Origin: Actinernus sp. WN-2022
Taxonomy: Eukaryota > Cnidaria > Anthozoa > Actiniaria > Actinernidae
Length of the DNA: 64,000 nucleotides
Assembly: GCA_030867875.1 (NCBI GenBank)
Contig: JAOWCC010000064.1
Location: 38,276,802 to 38,340,801, forward strand
Reading direction: 5' to 3'
Shown: positions 1 to 11,299 of the stretch, piece by piece
How positions within the stretch are numbered: position 1 is the stretch's first letter
How the letters are laid out: the number at the start of each line of letters is the position of its first letter
Program-made: the position numbers and the translations under genes
Notes under the pieces: generated by a model
What the model saw: the letters and a program-made list of their open reading frames with translations, nothing else
Databases searched by the model: none
What the model was told of the DNA's origin: nothing

Positions 1-126
1 CTTTGCTTCAACTGCTTCTCAGGTTACTAAAAACAGATTTTATCAGACATTATCATCGCATACCACACACTATGAGATTCCCAATCTTACTTACGCTCTC
101 TTGGTCATTAACTCATGTAAACTTAC

Positions 127-3100
127 TGTTTATATGCTGGAGCATATGTGTAGCTTGCATTACAATTCATGTTGTAGATAAAAGATATATGTTTAGCAAT
201 GTCTTCTGTTGCCCAATTACCAAAGAATGAATTCAACAGTCCTTGATCTCCACCTTTGAAATAACAAATTATAAGTCTTCAGAATGAAAACAAAGCATAT
301 TTCCAACTTTAAGTAAGTTTAAATGCTACAGTATTCTACTCGTCACTGACTGGCCCAATTAGTAACCAAAATTAGGATGCTATGTTTTCATTCTGCAATT
401 TTCTAAGTGACTCCAGTTATAGTAGTCCCACAGTAAAATTTATTGATTTGTAATGCTTTATCACTGAAGGTGGATGACAAGCCTCAACTGGTTTAGAGCT
501 GAGGTATATGCCTAATGAGATGTGAAGGTCTATATAACCATTTGCAGTTTGAGAAGGAAATTGTTTCACAAAGGCAGCACCTTCTACTCAGTCATTTTAA
601 GACCCTGGGTTTCAGTCAAGGGTTCGAACCCTTGACCACCCATTCATCATACCACCACTTTACCACAATAATAAAAAAAGGGAAAAAAACATGTTTAAAA
701 AAAAACACTTTACCACTGAGCTAACTGGGAGGTAGTTTTACATTGGTCAGTACATGTATTTACAAAACTTGAACACAAAACGAAAAGATATCTAGAGTAG
801 GTTTTGTATGAGTGGGAAAGTTACAGCAATGACTTACAGCATGGGTACCGACAAAGGTGGATGCCATTACTTTGAAGTGGCTCCCTGGGCTATTGTTTTT
901 ATCCTTGTGATCCAATCAAATTACAGTCTGAGTTATGGCATGACAGTTACAGTACGGCTATATGGAAATGCCATATATTTGTCCCACTCCTTTGAAATCT
1001 GCTCTATAAGATTTCACATTCAAAGTGCATCATTGATTCATTGCTTTCTACATGTACATGTACATGTATGTGAGAATTTCCAAGGTATTTGATCACAAGT
1101 CACTTATACACTGTTGTACTCACACCTCCAGCTGGGAAAATAGCAGATGTACAGTTTAAGTTGGTATTAGGCATAAAAGATTAGTGCCTCAGAAGGATGT
1201 TAATTGCTTTCAATGTTTAATAAGAAATTGACAATTGGTATGCACAGGACATTAAAATAACTAAATGATGCTGTAATATTTTCCAAACTATAATTGCATG
1301 ACCAACTTAGCTTGTACATTAATTTTGTTGTCCCAATTCAGATCATGTGATAGCTCTCTAGAGGATTCAGTGCTTTGTTTTCCAATTAGAGAAAGTTATA
1401 CATTTCCTCTTGGAATACAGAAAAACAAGAAAACATAATTCAAGGGAAACATCAGGTGACCTGAATTGGGACAACAAATGTACAAGCTAAAATAAATTGG
1501 TCAATTGGATTGGTCTACTAAGCTTTTCTCAGCAGACTATAAAAATCATTTGATTTTTGTTTGAAACATGAATCTACATAACAATAGACCAGTTTATGGT
1601 TAATTCCGACATTTTGAAAGGGGTGCAAACATGGCACGAAAATTAATACAGGGTTTGTATAGGAATCCAATGCCAAATAAAATCTGTAAAATCAAATTTC
1701 TGAATTATTCTTCAGATACAAACTTAAGATACCAGGTAAAAGATTATTATAAATAACTGATTGAAATTAGACATTTGTCTGTAAAAACGAGTCAAAGGCC
1801 GCAGGAAAATTTACAGACAATGTATGGAAAACTGAAAACACGATTGAACGCTTCCCAGTACAGCTACATCCCTCAAATTTCGATCAGTTAATCTTTTACC
1901 TGGTAAAAGTTTGTATCTGAAGAATATTTCAGAAATTCGATTTTATGCATTTTATTTGGCATCGGATTCCCATACAAACACTGTATTTCACGCCATGTTT
2001 GCACCCCTTTCAAAATGTTGGAATTAATCACGAACTGGTCTATGTACATATAAGCTTACCATCAAAACTTCCATGATCGATAGCAAATTGTAACATTGCT
2101 TCATAAGTTGTCCTTGATGGCTCAAATACAAACACGCCAGAATTAAAACAATCTGGCCATCCAATATCTGGTACAGCTGATAGCTCTCGGCGATCAAACA
2201 GTTCATCACAATTCTGTAACACTAGAGTATCCGCATCTAAGAAAACACATTTTCTAAACTGAGTTAAATTCCAGCAGCGTATCTTCGTGAATGTTATTCC
2301 TAGTTCTGGTCTTGTTAGCAGTGCCAGGTTTGCATCATCACAACTATCCAAGGGGTCTACAGTTTCTATGTGGTCCCATACTCTTGACAGCTGATTCCTG
2401 TAATGACAGTAGCACAGTTCAAAATTAGAAGTGTGACATCACATTTGAGTGCATTCAATTTACTCTGGAATACAAATACACAGAATGATCCTGCAAATCA
2501 TTTATATATCAGAATTTCTTAGCCACTGGAACACTACATGTATCCCAGGGGTGTCATTATTTATAGAAGCTGGGTCACCCAACCCATTTTCAAGTAGAAT
2601 ATTTTCCTCATTCATCAGGACATTGGTGCCACATCCCCTACTCCACCATATGCACCCTCCTATTTCCAAAAATAATACCGTTTTCGTTGAAGTGCAACCC
2701 TCTCGTCCTGTAAAATTCAATTTAGAAGACCACCAAGACTGAAATCAAATGCCAGGGGTTTCAATAACGTTTTAGGCAACTGGCGGTCCTGACGTTAGAG
2801 GCGGTGGTTTACCTAGTAAACTTTATTCAACACTTACCCAAAAAACACAATGATCGTGTGAAGTAGCCGGCGATAAGAAGCAAAGTAACCGGCGGTTTAT
2901 CACCGGTAGCTGCCTTCTATTGAAACCCCTGAAATCTCAAATTAAGCTTTCATACATGTACATGTGCTGCCTAGCCTTAATTAATTCTGGGCAGTACGTG
3001 TTTGATTGACGATCAGCTAAATAGAATTCTACAGATGAGACTTGTATATGGTCAATCGAATGTGCCCTTACCAGTTACGGTAACATATAAATGGTAGCAT

Positions 3101-5146
3101 TGAAGTTTGTTGCTCTCGTTGCTACAGAGGAATTAGGATTTCAATTTTGCTGAAATAAGAGAACTAATTTCAGGGTTAAAAAAATATATGAAAACTTTAG
3201 CTTGCCTTTTCTCAAGTCTTACTTGGCAATTGTCTTGGTTTTTTAAAATCTGTAACTCTCCTGAGCCTGATAAAATGACAGCTTCTAGCAAACTTGACCA
3301 TTGGGCAAGTGATTCACAAAAAATTGCCCTGCATAAAAATTTACTAGTCCCAGACTATTGGACACAAGATTTTTTGAGCCCTGTACTTTAATTGTATGAA
3401 ATCAGTCAGCCATACATGTAATTCTCCCAGCCTTGGTTTCAAGAGAAATTGTTATAAACTACATACATGTATGACACTTCATACTATAATTAAAAAAACT
3501 TGTAACTGCTCTTTCAGGTGACAATGTTAATTTTTCTGCAAATATTTAAATTCTGAATTTATGAAAATTCAGGGAACAACATTTTGCATATATATAAATA
3601 CATTATGTACACAACAACAATATTTAAGTGGTCTTCAAAAATGGGTTGGACTATGAGGAAAAACAAAATGTCTTATTCTCAATATCTTCCAGAACCATCT
3701 TTATAGTAGAATCTAGCTTTCACATCATTATAAAATGAATTCAAAGACAGCATGCAATCACATTGTTGGATAAGATGTCAACTTTTGTTTTGCCTACTGC
3801 ATGTTTAATATGCAGTTACAGCAAGGGGCAAACATGCAAAGAATGTACAGACACTAGCTGTCATCGAACTGCAGCAAGCAGAGATTCTGCTAGCCTTTTC
3901 TATCAGCCGGTACTCTGACAGTGCTCCCAGTTACCATTTTTTGGGGTACAGTCACATACAAAAAAACCAGAAACCCCAGTTTTTTTTTCAGTATACAGCT
4001 CAATTTTTTATCAGTAAAAACTGACATATGACAGTCTAGCGGATTTCTCTTTCTGTATAAAATGTAATTACTGGGTTTTCTGTTTGGCTCTTGTATAAAT
4101 CTATCCCCTGCAGGTAATTTGGTAAAACCATCAAAAATACCATTATTTGCATAAAAAATTATATGTTGTCTTGGTAATTGGTCCAAACATGACACGTACC
4201 TGCTCCACATCTGTGCTGAGGAATGTTTTTGATTACTATTATAATACTGTCTAATGATCAAAATGGCGGGGAATTCTATAATTGCTAGTGAGGTGCACTT
4301 TTCAATCAAATTAATAATACCAATACTTTATTTATCCTTGTGATACACAACAGTATTAACCTGAGAATAATAAAATATACATAATAAATTATTATGAAGT
4401 ACATGTAAGCCTCTTTTAGTCTCAAATTAAAAACATATAGAAATGATAGGAGTTGGACTGAATCAATCAATACTATATCCTCCCGGTAACTATTAATGAA
4501 TGTCTACAGATTACACAGTAGTACGATGTCCACTAATACTTTATTAGGCTTAATTTTCAGATTGTGATTGGCATATTTCACGACTGAGCAGTCTTAGCCC
4601 TGTAATTATAATCTTGAAAGGTCGAATGTCTGCAATTGATGTACGGTAGCATATCTGTACAGTATTGTAATTTTGGATCCGTAATTTTAAGTAACTTAAG
4701 ACCTCTAAAAGCGGGGGAAATGGCAATTTACAAATTTCGAACGTTCGGAAAGATCAACACTCAACAGTCGTGTTACATGTACTATGATGTAGTACTAGTC
4801 GGGCCGAGTCTGACGTACCGTGCGAGCAGAGGTTTCTCATCTCTTTGCCTTTCCTCGGCGACAGGAAAGGCAAAGAGATGAGAAACCTCTGCTCGCAGGG
4901 TAAGTATGACATCTGCTTCGAAATAGTAGTATTTGAGGACGAGAAAACTGTCAGAATTATACCAATAGTTCAATAGACCTACCTCATAGGTTCAGTAACT
5001 TGGTTGGTGACGAGAAGGGCAAGTTTTCTGGTCGTGTTTACTCGCCTTAGTGAGTAGCCCAGCACTAGTGCACCGTTGGCATATTGATCATTTGTCACCA
5101 GACTCACAAATGCCTCGTAATCAATGTGATTTCCGTCCATTCTCAT
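127..5146 (-). CDS. GYG1-like: Glycogenin, 5' half (three exons; continues past the left edge)
   Basis: Self-glucosylating glycosyltransferase (GT8 family) that primes glycogen synthesis in the cytosol. On the minus strand the exons are 5146-4983, 2397-2060 and 253-127. All junctions are GT/AG and phases match (2 then 1), so no exon need be missing between them. Exon 1 starts at the first ATG and carries the nucleotide-sugar binding start ([16 protein letters not shown]). Exon 2 carries [10 protein letters not shown], the metal-binding DxD motif in FLDADTLVL, and [15 protein letters not shown]. Exon 3 begins [13 protein letters not shown] and ends [10 protein letters not shown], which keeps the tyrosine aligned with the human autoglucosylation site (family knowledge). 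Later exons (the rest of the GT8 domain and the glycogen-synthase binding tail) lie outside the window. Introns of 2.6 and 1.8 kb hold MITEs. Nothing suggests a pseudogene. Confidence 0.93.
602..735 (-). repeat. tRNA-like sequence with split A and B boxes (SINE head or tRNA pseudogene)
   Basis: On the minus strand there is a good RNA polymerase III A box (TAGCTCAGTGG, 723-713) followed by a B box core (GGTTCGAACCC, about 631-620). About 80 bases separate them, more than in a normal tRNA, and the gap holds long T/A runs. It lies in glycogenin intron 2, in the same orientation as the gene. A working tRNA is unlikely because the cloverleaf is broken by the insert. Confidence 0.5.
1299..1503. mobile_element. 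Short inverted-repeat element (MITE-like) in glycogenin intron 2
   Basis: The two ends are imperfect inverted copies of about 50 bases. Both read inward from TGACCAA through AGCTTGTACATT to TTGTTGTCCCAATTCAG. The middle, about 100 bases, has no open frame of note. I could not fix a target duplication. Confidence 0.6.
1587..2040. mobile_element. MITE with ~48-bp TIRs, probable TA target site
   Basis: Ends read GACCAGTTTATGGTTAATTC on the left and the inverted complement (GACCAGTTCGTGATTAATTC) on the right; the inverted match continues through ATTTTGAAAGGGGTGCAAACATG. Both ends are flanked by TA, which fits a Tc1/mariner-type target site. No coding capacity. A degraded relative lies at about 15136-15362. 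The right end stops 18 bases from the splice donor of glycogenin exon 2. Confidence 0.8.
2753..2931. mobile_element. hAT-like MITE (CAGGGGTTTC ends)
   Basis: Starts CAGGGGTTTCAATA and ends TATTGAAACCCCTG, a 14-base inverted repeat. CAGGG-type ends are common in hAT-derived MITEs. The inside is GGCGG-rich and non-coding. No clear 8-base target duplication could be read. It lies in glycogenin intron 1; the rest of that intron (2932-4820) shows no gene. Confidence 0.65.
4821..4897. repeat. Perfect 35-bp inverted repeat with 7-base loop (foldback hairpin)
   Basis: Left arm 4821-4855 and right arm 4863-4897 are exact reverse complements, separated by the loop CGGCGAC. Weaker pairing continues a few bases outside. 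It lies in glycogenin intron 1, 86 bases past the exon 1 donor, so nascent RNA would form a very stable stem. It is probably a foldback element or small MITE; no target duplication is evident. Confidence 0.85.
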
Positions 5147-5452
5147 GAGTGGAAGTAGTCTTTTTATAACCACTATAAAAGTAGTGATTATAATCGAGAG
5201 GAAATAGGGAGAACTTCAGCCAGATACCGCCGCCATCTAAAACGTATAACCTGTCGCTTTCGTTTTGGCGCAGCGTGCCACGAACCACACATTTCAATAC
5301 CACCCCCAGGGGCTCTCCCCTTAAATTATTTTGTCATGAGTAGCTTGTTTCATGACAAGAGACTTCATAGGGGAGCGATAAGAGTCGGCTGGTTTCCCAG
5401 TATAGTTTAAAAAGTTGTGGGATTGCCGCCATCTAATATAAATTGTATTCTA
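5147..5452 (-). promoter_or_regulatory. Probable 5' flank of the glycogenin gene
   Basis: Sequence just upstream of the first glycogenin ATG. It is GC-richer than the surrounding introns and contains GCCGCCATC-type matches. There is no TATA box at a sensible distance; a TATAAAAAG string lies only about 14-22 bases before the ATG. Assignment as promoter rests on position alone. Confidence 0.35.
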
Positions 5453-5575
5453 GGGGTATAGAATGGTCCCTCAAAAATCGCGAGTCTCGGCAAAATTCAA
5501 GCAAGCCTCGAAATCTCGACGTCTCAGATTTTGAAAGTCTTGGTCCAGTCTCGGATTTGACCATTCTATACCCCC
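5453..5575. mobile_element. Small MITE, 16-bp TIRs
   Basis: Left end GGGGTATAGAATGGTC and right end its reverse complement (GACCATTCTATACCCC) bracket about 120 bases rich in the word TCTCGG. Non-coding. Confidence 0.65.
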
Positions 5576-6015
5576 ATAAGTCCATAACCAGAAGTGTCCA
5601 TCTGGTATTGGGGTAGCGTCCCATCAGTTTACAGAGTAGTCTATTTTTAGAAATGCTAATCTCAAATTTCGCTGGAAAAAACAATGACGGACATGGATTG
5701 GCTCAGATGCGAGAGTTAGGACTCCGGGGTGGGGGGAGGGCACTACTTTACACAACGTAAATGAGAGGTGCAACGGTACCGGGTACAGGTTTGCAATTTG
5801 AGCCCAATTTGGCAAACATAGTCTTGTTTTGGAGCAAATCAACTATCAATTCGGGTTGATTTTCATAAAGTTCATGGAAATTCTGGTTAATAAAAAAACC
5901 TTCACTACATTTTATTTTGCAAACTGGGTCGGGCTCTGAAGACGACACCTCACATACCTCCTCTTTATTATGTAAGCGGTGCCCCCCCGGTTTGAAGCTC
6001 AGTACATACGGTCAG
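5576..6015. other. No gene seen
   Basis: Intergenic sequence between a MITE and the left copy of repeat A. The short open frames here have no recognisable protein similarity. Confidence 0.5.
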
Positions 6016-6214
6016 TATAATCTGCAAACTGCAGGACTGGGTATAAAATGCAGACTTGGTATAAAATGCAGACTTGGTATAAAATGCAGACTGGGTATAA
6101 AATGCAGACTGCAGACTGCAGATTCGGTATAAAATGCAGACTGGGAAAAAATATAAAAAAACTTACCTGAAGACTTTATCTGTTCTTCATTGGGCTCTGT
6201 ATGCAATTTCAGCG
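6016..6214. repeat. Repeat A, left copy, with an 18-bp tandem array
   Basis: Starts with a short tandem array of an 18-base unit (GGTATAAAATGCAGACTT and variants, about five copies) and ends in a unique tail that stops at TTTCAGCGAG. Its inverted partner is at 22664-22822. Read on the minus strand the tail looks like an exon edge: AAAGTCTTCAG followed by the donor GTAAGT. It is the outermost element of the left inverted arm described for 6016-22822. Confidence 0.75.
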
Positions 6215-6414
6215 AGTTCTGTTGAAATTTTACCCCTCGACCTCGATCTCCACCAAAGCCGGTCTAGAACTGACCACGCTCGAATTTTCATCCAAAATCA
6301 ATGCCCACCGCAACTAAACCTCAAATAATAGCACAACAGTATCTATTCCAAGAACCTCATGCCATTTAATTACCCTATATCATTATGACGTCACGGCTTG
6401 TTTATGAGGGGGAC

Positions 6415-6862
6415 TGTTGGAGACGAAATGAGACGCCTCATTTTGACCGCGTGCCACAGGTGACCCAATCCGAAAAGAAACGACCGAAAACAATTACAGG
6501 AGAGATGGCAAGCAGGCTACATAGAGCTGAACATAACCTGAGTATCAGTCCCTCTCCCCCTTCCTTTCGAGAGGAGGGGTGGTGAAAAGGAAGGGAGAGA
6601 GGGACTGATACTCAGGTTAAGCTGAACAGTGAGATAAGAGCTCTTAGTCACAGAGCGGAAATCGTTTAAGCCGTGTACGGTATGTTTAGGGGAATGTAGA
6701 TTAGTTTTGTTATTCAGAATTCGGGTCAAGAAACAGAGCGAGCGTGATCGAGAAGTGAAGTGAACTGGCAATTGCAATAAAGTAGTAAACGAATATTATC
6801 AGTGATTGTGATTTCAGTGACTGTGTCGGGAAAACACTCAGCGTGGAGGCTAGTTCCCGACA
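6415..6862 (+). repeat. 5' LTR of the BEL/Pao element, carrying a MITE
   Basis: 448 bases against 306 for the 3' LTR. From AGAGCTGAACA onward the two LTRs are nearly identical. The first ~110 bases share only TGTTGGAGACG with the 3' LTR. Most of the extra length is the 86-base MITE plus its 9-base duplication; the remaining difference means the LTR 5' parts have different origins. Confidence 0.88.
6534..6619. mobile_element. 86-bp MITE nested in the 5' LTR, 9-bp target duplication
   Basis: Ends are perfect inverted repeats of 23 bases starting TAACCTGAGTATCAG. The element is flanked on both sides by AGCTGAACA (6525-6533 and 6620-6628). The 3' LTR has one uninterrupted AGCTGAACA, so this is a clean filled/empty site pair. 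A 9-base duplication fits Mutator-like elements. Confidence 0.9.
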
Positions 6863-6949
6863 TAAGTGGCACCCCCGACGGGACACTGCAACAAGCAGAA
6901 GTGATAGTGCTCGAACAAGAGTAAGGACCGTAATCTTAAACCAGAAAAC

Positions 6950-7176
6950 ATGGAAGTCGCAGCCACAACACTCGAAGCAAAGCTCATACAGCTTCGCATC
7001 GCGAAGAAAAAGACGGATAGTATTATCCTGACAAGGAACAGCGAGACCATTGCAAGGCAGCAGCAAGCGCTCAAGACCTTAGTGAACGAGACAGACCACT
7101 GCATGGAAGAGAGAATTAGAAGGGTTGAAAATAGCAAACAAACAAGACCTGGATGAAATAGCCGCGTGGAACGCCA
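6950..7176 (+). pseudogene. Gag N-terminal remnant of the BEL/Pao element
   Basis: Short open frame (68 codons) beginning MEVAATTLEAKLIQLRIAKK, lysine/arginine- and glutamate-rich like the coiled N-terminus of BEL Gag proteins. The reading continues in another frame (IANKQDLDEIAAWNANVEGE) before the sequence jumps to protease-end sequence. The rest of Gag and its zinc knuckles are gone, which implies an internal deletion of roughly 2 kb compared with full-length relatives (size is an estimate). Confidence 0.6.
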
Positions 7177-7779
7177 ATGTCGAGGGAGAAATCAACGAAG
7201 CGGATCAAGAAATTACTCGAACAGTTGATGAAAACCTACCCCCATTTGAAAGGGGTGAAAATGGATGACACCGATGCCAAACCACTGCTTCCAGTGCACG
7301 TGATACTGGGAGCGGGTGCGTATGCGAAAATCAAAACCGACTCCCGACCGCGGATCGGGAACCAAGGCGAGCCTGTCGCCGAGTATACCAAGTTAGGATG
7401 GTTCATTCTCTCTCCAGGCGAGGAGATAGATACGACACACATGCTTCTAACCCAGACCAGTCAAGTGGATTACGAAGAGCTATGCAAGCTCGACGTACTG
7501 GGACTTGCTGATACACCACAGCATGACCAGGGGCAGGTGTATTCAGAGTTCCGGGAGCAGTTGCCACGCAACGAAGCAGGGTGGTACGAGGCGGGTTTAC
7601 CCTGGAAGGGCAACCATCCCCCACTCCCTAACAATGAGCAAGGCAGTCTACGCAGACTTGAGACCCTGAGGCGCAAGCTAAAGCGCACAGGGGTGGAGCA
7701 GGCATATGCAGAGATAATCAAAGAGCAGAAAGCCGAAGGAGTTGTAGAAGCTGCTGAGCAACGGGCGCAGGGAGTGTAA
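7177..7779 (+). pseudogene. BEL/Pao Pol: end of protease region and linker to reverse transcriptase
   Basis: A 200-codon open frame. It contains LPVHVILGAGAYAKIKT and GEPVAEYTKLGWFILSPG, typical of the aspartic-protease (DUF1758) end of BEL polyproteins, then the linker LDVLGLADTPQHD and a stretch including YEAGLPWKGNHPPLPNN that precedes the polymerase. It stops at TAA (7777-7779). The catalytic Asp of the protease lies in the deleted part. A frame change follows before the next open frame at 7833. Confidence 0.8.
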
Positions 7780-7832
7780 TTCTACATTCCTCACAAACCT
7801 GTCATTAGGGAAGGTCCTACCAGTCTACTAAG

Positions 7833-9533
7833 ATGCGTATAGTCTATGACGCATCCGCCAAGGCTCATGCCGATGCACCGTCCTTAAACGACTGCTTATA
7901 TGCAGGGCCACCCCTACAGAACAAATTGTGGAATGTGCTAGTTAGAGCCCGGACGCATCCCATAGTGGTTACGGGAGATTTAAAGAAAGCATTCTTACAA
8001 GTGCGCGTGAAAGAAAGTGACCGCGATGCGCTGCGGTTCCACTGGAAACAAGGAGAACACTCAAATGTTGAGACTTTACGATTTACGAGGGCCCTGTTTG
8101 GGCTCGCGCCATCGCCTTTCCTTCTGGGCGGTGTAATCGAATACCACTTAGACAGCTGGGAATCCCGTAAGCCAAATGCGGTTGATGAATTGCGTAAGAG
8201 TCTCTATGTGGATGACCTAATGAGCGGCGGGGCGACCGTGGAGGAGGCCAAGGAGCTCAAACGAGAAGCCATTGAGATCTTTGAGGATGCCACCTTCACC
8301 TTACACAAATGGCATTCGAACTCCTTCGAGTTAGAGGAGATACCTGTCCTACCAGTGGACAAGGATGAGACTTATGCAAAGCAGCAACTCGGGAAGCCAA
8401 ACGGAGTAGAGTCAAGTCTACTTGGACTTGGATGGAACAAAGCGCGTGACGAGATAAGTGTGTCCTTTCCTGGGAAGAAAGCGGACCCGACCAAGAGGGG
8501 TATACTCAGCAAGCTTGCAAGTATCTATGATCCCCTCGGGTTGGTCTCGCCAGTGACCCTGGAAGGAAAGCTTTTGTACCGCGCCGTATGCAGTAAAAAA
8601 ATAGCGTGGGATGCACCGTTGTCGGCTAGTCTACTGCGGAAGTGGAGAAAGTGGGAGGACCGTCTACCTGAGAATGTGACTGTCGCACGCCCCTTGGCCG
8701 CACACAGACAACATATTCAATCAATCCATTTGCATGGCTTCGGTGATGCGAGTGGCTATGGCGTGGGAGCAGTAGTGTACGCAGTAGTCGAACAGGAATC
8801 GGGTCTCACCCAACGGCTCGTGGCAGCAAAAGCCAGGGTAGCTAAGCAGGGACTAACCATTCCACGATTGGAGCTGGTGTCAGCTCACATGGCGACAAAT
8901 TTACTGGTGAACGTGAGAGATGCGCTGAAAGGTTTTCCCGTTACGGAGCTCTGCGGGTGGCTTGATAGCACAGTGGCCCTCCACTGGATTAAGGGTGCAG
9001 GGAAATATAAGCAGTTCGTGGAAAATCGAATACGGAAAATACAAGCCCAGCCCGAGATATCATGGAGACACGTCCCTACCATAAATAACCCGGCAGATCT
9101 TGCAAGCAGGGGTGGAGACGTAGGGCAACGAGAGCTGTGGTGGCACGGTCCAGAGTGGATCGCACATCCTGAACGCTGGCCACCAAATCCAGTTACCCAA
9201 CCTACCACAGAAAGTAATGCAGAAGCCAGGGCTACAAAGGAACTTTTCGCGTGCGCTGTGAATTTCACCAATGAGCTGGACGGCGTACTAGGGAAGTTCG
9301 GCCTGAGTAAGGCCATGAGAGTCTGTGCGTGGGCCTCGCGGTTCGTGCATAACTCTCGTCATCCCAACCTCAGAATTGGCGGACCGCTAACGACCAAGGA
9401 ATTGGAGGAACAACACGCGTTCTGGGTCAAGAGAGCCCAACATAGCTCCGATTTTGAGCAAGACCGACTACAGTTAAACTTGCAACCCAACCAGGACGGA
9501 ATCCTTGAGTGCCGAGGAAGGATACAAGGCTAG
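7833..9533 (+). pseudogene. BEL/Pao reverse transcriptase and RNase H
   Basis: A 566-codon open frame. Polymerase motifs include VTGDLKKAFLQVRV (first catalytic Asp) and SLYVDDLMSGG (the YVDD box). RNase H follows, with the HGFGDASGYGVGAVVY, PRLELVSAHMA, WLDSTVALHWI and NNPADLASRG motifs. The frame ends at TAG 9531-9533 and resumes in the same frame, so this stop alone separates it from the integrase. The upstream frameshift near 7820 separates it from the protease linker. Confidence 0.9.
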
Positions 9534-10802
9534 TATCCCATCTATCTCCCAGACACTCATCCATACACACAGAAGTTAGTGCAACAAGAACACTTGCACA
9601 CCCTCCACGGGGGAGTGGGGCTGACAATGACGAGCATTAGAAGACACCACTGGGTGCCGCGCCTGCGAAGGCTTACAAAGCGGACCATCCGAGCCTGCCA
9701 TGGTTGTCGGAGGTTCCAGTCGCGAGCTGCAGCAACTCCACCTCCCGGCAATCTGCCCGTGGATCGGACGCAGGGCACGCACCCATTTCAAGTTATCGGA
9801 GTGGACTACGCAGGTCCACTCAAGTACAGAAAACGTGGGAAGGCAGAAGGCAAGGCGTACATAGCGTTGTATGCATGTTCCTTAAGCCGTGCGTTGTACT
9901 TGGGATTGATGCCTTCCTTGGAAACTCAAGAGTTTATCCTGAGTCTAAAGAGATTCATTGCGAGGAGAGGGAGACCACACAAGATTTATTCGGATAACGG
10001 GACAACCTTTGTGGGTGCTGCTAGATGGCTGAGAGCAGTCATGGATGATGAGAAATTCAACCAGTTTCTTGCTGAGAACAAGATTACTTGGCAATTCAAC
10101 CTAAGCCGTGCCCCCTGGTGGGGCGGTCAATTTGAGCGTATGGTTGGTTTAGTTAAGAACTCACTCAATAAGACCATCGGAAATGGCTTCCTAACATGGA
10201 GGGAGTTAGAAGAAGTGCTGCTCGACGTGGAGGTGGCCTTGAACAATAGGCCCCTCAGTTACGTCGAGGATGACGTTCAGTTGCCCATCCTCACTCCTAA
10301 CGCTATGATGTTCCCTCAGAGCAACGTCCTACCAGACCTAGAGCCACATCACATTGGTGATAGTGATTTGCGAAAAAGAGCCAAATATCTCCGCAGATGC
10401 AAAGAAGCAATGTGGAGGAGATGGGCAAGTGAATACGTGCGTAGCCTGAGGGAGAGGCATAACCTTAACCATCCCGGGAAGCCTTTCACCTTAGCTGTTG
10501 GAGATGTAGTGATCGTGAAGTCAGAGGACAAGAACCGGGGCAAGTGGCCCCTGGGAATTATCATGGAGTTGTTTGCAGGCCGCGACGGAGTGATAAGAGC
10601 GGCCAAATTGCGGGCGGGAAGACGATTTCTCGAGCGGCCGGTACAGCACCTCTACCCGTTGGAGTTATCCTGTGACAGGGCAGTGTCAACAACCACCGCA
10701 GCTCTCAATGCTGACGCACCTGCATTCAGGCCCAAAAGAAGTGCAGCTCTTAAGGCCCAAGAGAAAATTCATCAGATTGCTCAAAAGGAGCAAGAACAAT
10801 GA
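9534..10802 (+). pseudogene. BEL/Pao integrase with DUF5641-like C-terminus
   Basis: Same frame as the reverse transcriptase, after its stop. The zinc-binding HHCC region is visible (H in LHGG and HHW, then RACHGC). The catalytic core shows VIGVDYAG, YSDNGTTF and GGQFERMV (D, D, E). The C-terminal part (MWRRWASEYVRSLRERH, GDVVIVKSEDK, KWPLGIIMELFAGRDG) matches the domain that closes BEL polyproteins. Open to the TGA at 10800-10802. Confidence 0.9.
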
Positions 10803-10993
10803 CCAATCGCACATTGAGAACAATGAACATTGTTTGATTTCATTCTTAACAAGACAACTCTGAACTTTAACTTTGGATTTAATATTCATCTATTTGATTA
10901 ACTTTTTCTGGAAATGTAACAATTTTTCATAGTAGGCCAGTCTCCTGGAACAGGGACGACATATATCTCCAGGGGAGTTATATGGGGGGAGAG

Positions 10994-11299
10994 TGTTGGA
11001 GACGGGCTCAATTTCCTCTACGCTTATCATGAGTGACATACGAGAGTATGGATTAGAGCTGAACAGTGAGATAAGAGCTCTTAGTCACAGAGCGGAAATC
11101 GTTTAAGGCGTGTACGGTATGTTTAGTGGAATGTAGATTAGTTTTGTTATTCAGAATTCGGGTCAAGAAACAGAGCGAGCGTGATCGAGAAGTGAAGTGA
11201 ACTGGCAATTGCAATAAAGTAGTAAACGAATATTATCAGTGATTGTGATTTCAGTGACTGTGCCGGGAAAACACTCAGCGCGGAGGCTAGTTCCCGACA
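10994..11299 (+). repeat. 3' LTR of the BEL/Pao element
   Basis: Begins TGTTGGAGACGG after a purine tract and ends TTCCCGACA, followed by the target duplication GGAC. It lacks the MITE found in the 5' LTR. The 190 bases between the integrase stop and this LTR are non-coding. Confidence 0.9.

Larger units (their letters stand above)
6415..11299 (+). mobile_element. BEL/Pao LTR retrotransposon, degraded
   Basis: LTRs at 6415-6862 and 10994-11299 begin TGTTGGAGACG and end TTCCCGACA. The element is flanked by GGAC on both sides (4-base target duplication). A candidate primer-binding site (TGGCACCCCCGAC) follows the 5' LTR and a G-rich tract (ATGGGGGGAGAG) precedes the 3' LTR. Domain order is Gag remnant, protease-end fragment, reverse transcriptase with YVDD, RNase H, integrase, DUF5641-like end. 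Gag and protease are mostly deleted, and Pol has a frameshift near 7820 and one in-frame TAG at 9531-9533. It could not move by itself as it stands. Confidence 0.93.

Noticed and set aside
2024..2209. Second minus-strand frame overlapping glycogenin exon 2
   Set aside because: Shadow frame; the overlapping frame has the conserved glycogenin sequence and correct splice sites.
3890..4309. 139-residue minus-strand open frame in glycogenin intron 1
   Set aside because: No recognisable motifs, low-complexity stretches, and the flanking exons already join in phase without it.
5160..5168. TATA box for glycogenin
   Set aside because: Only about 14-22 bases from the ATG, too close to place a transcription start upstream of the coding region.
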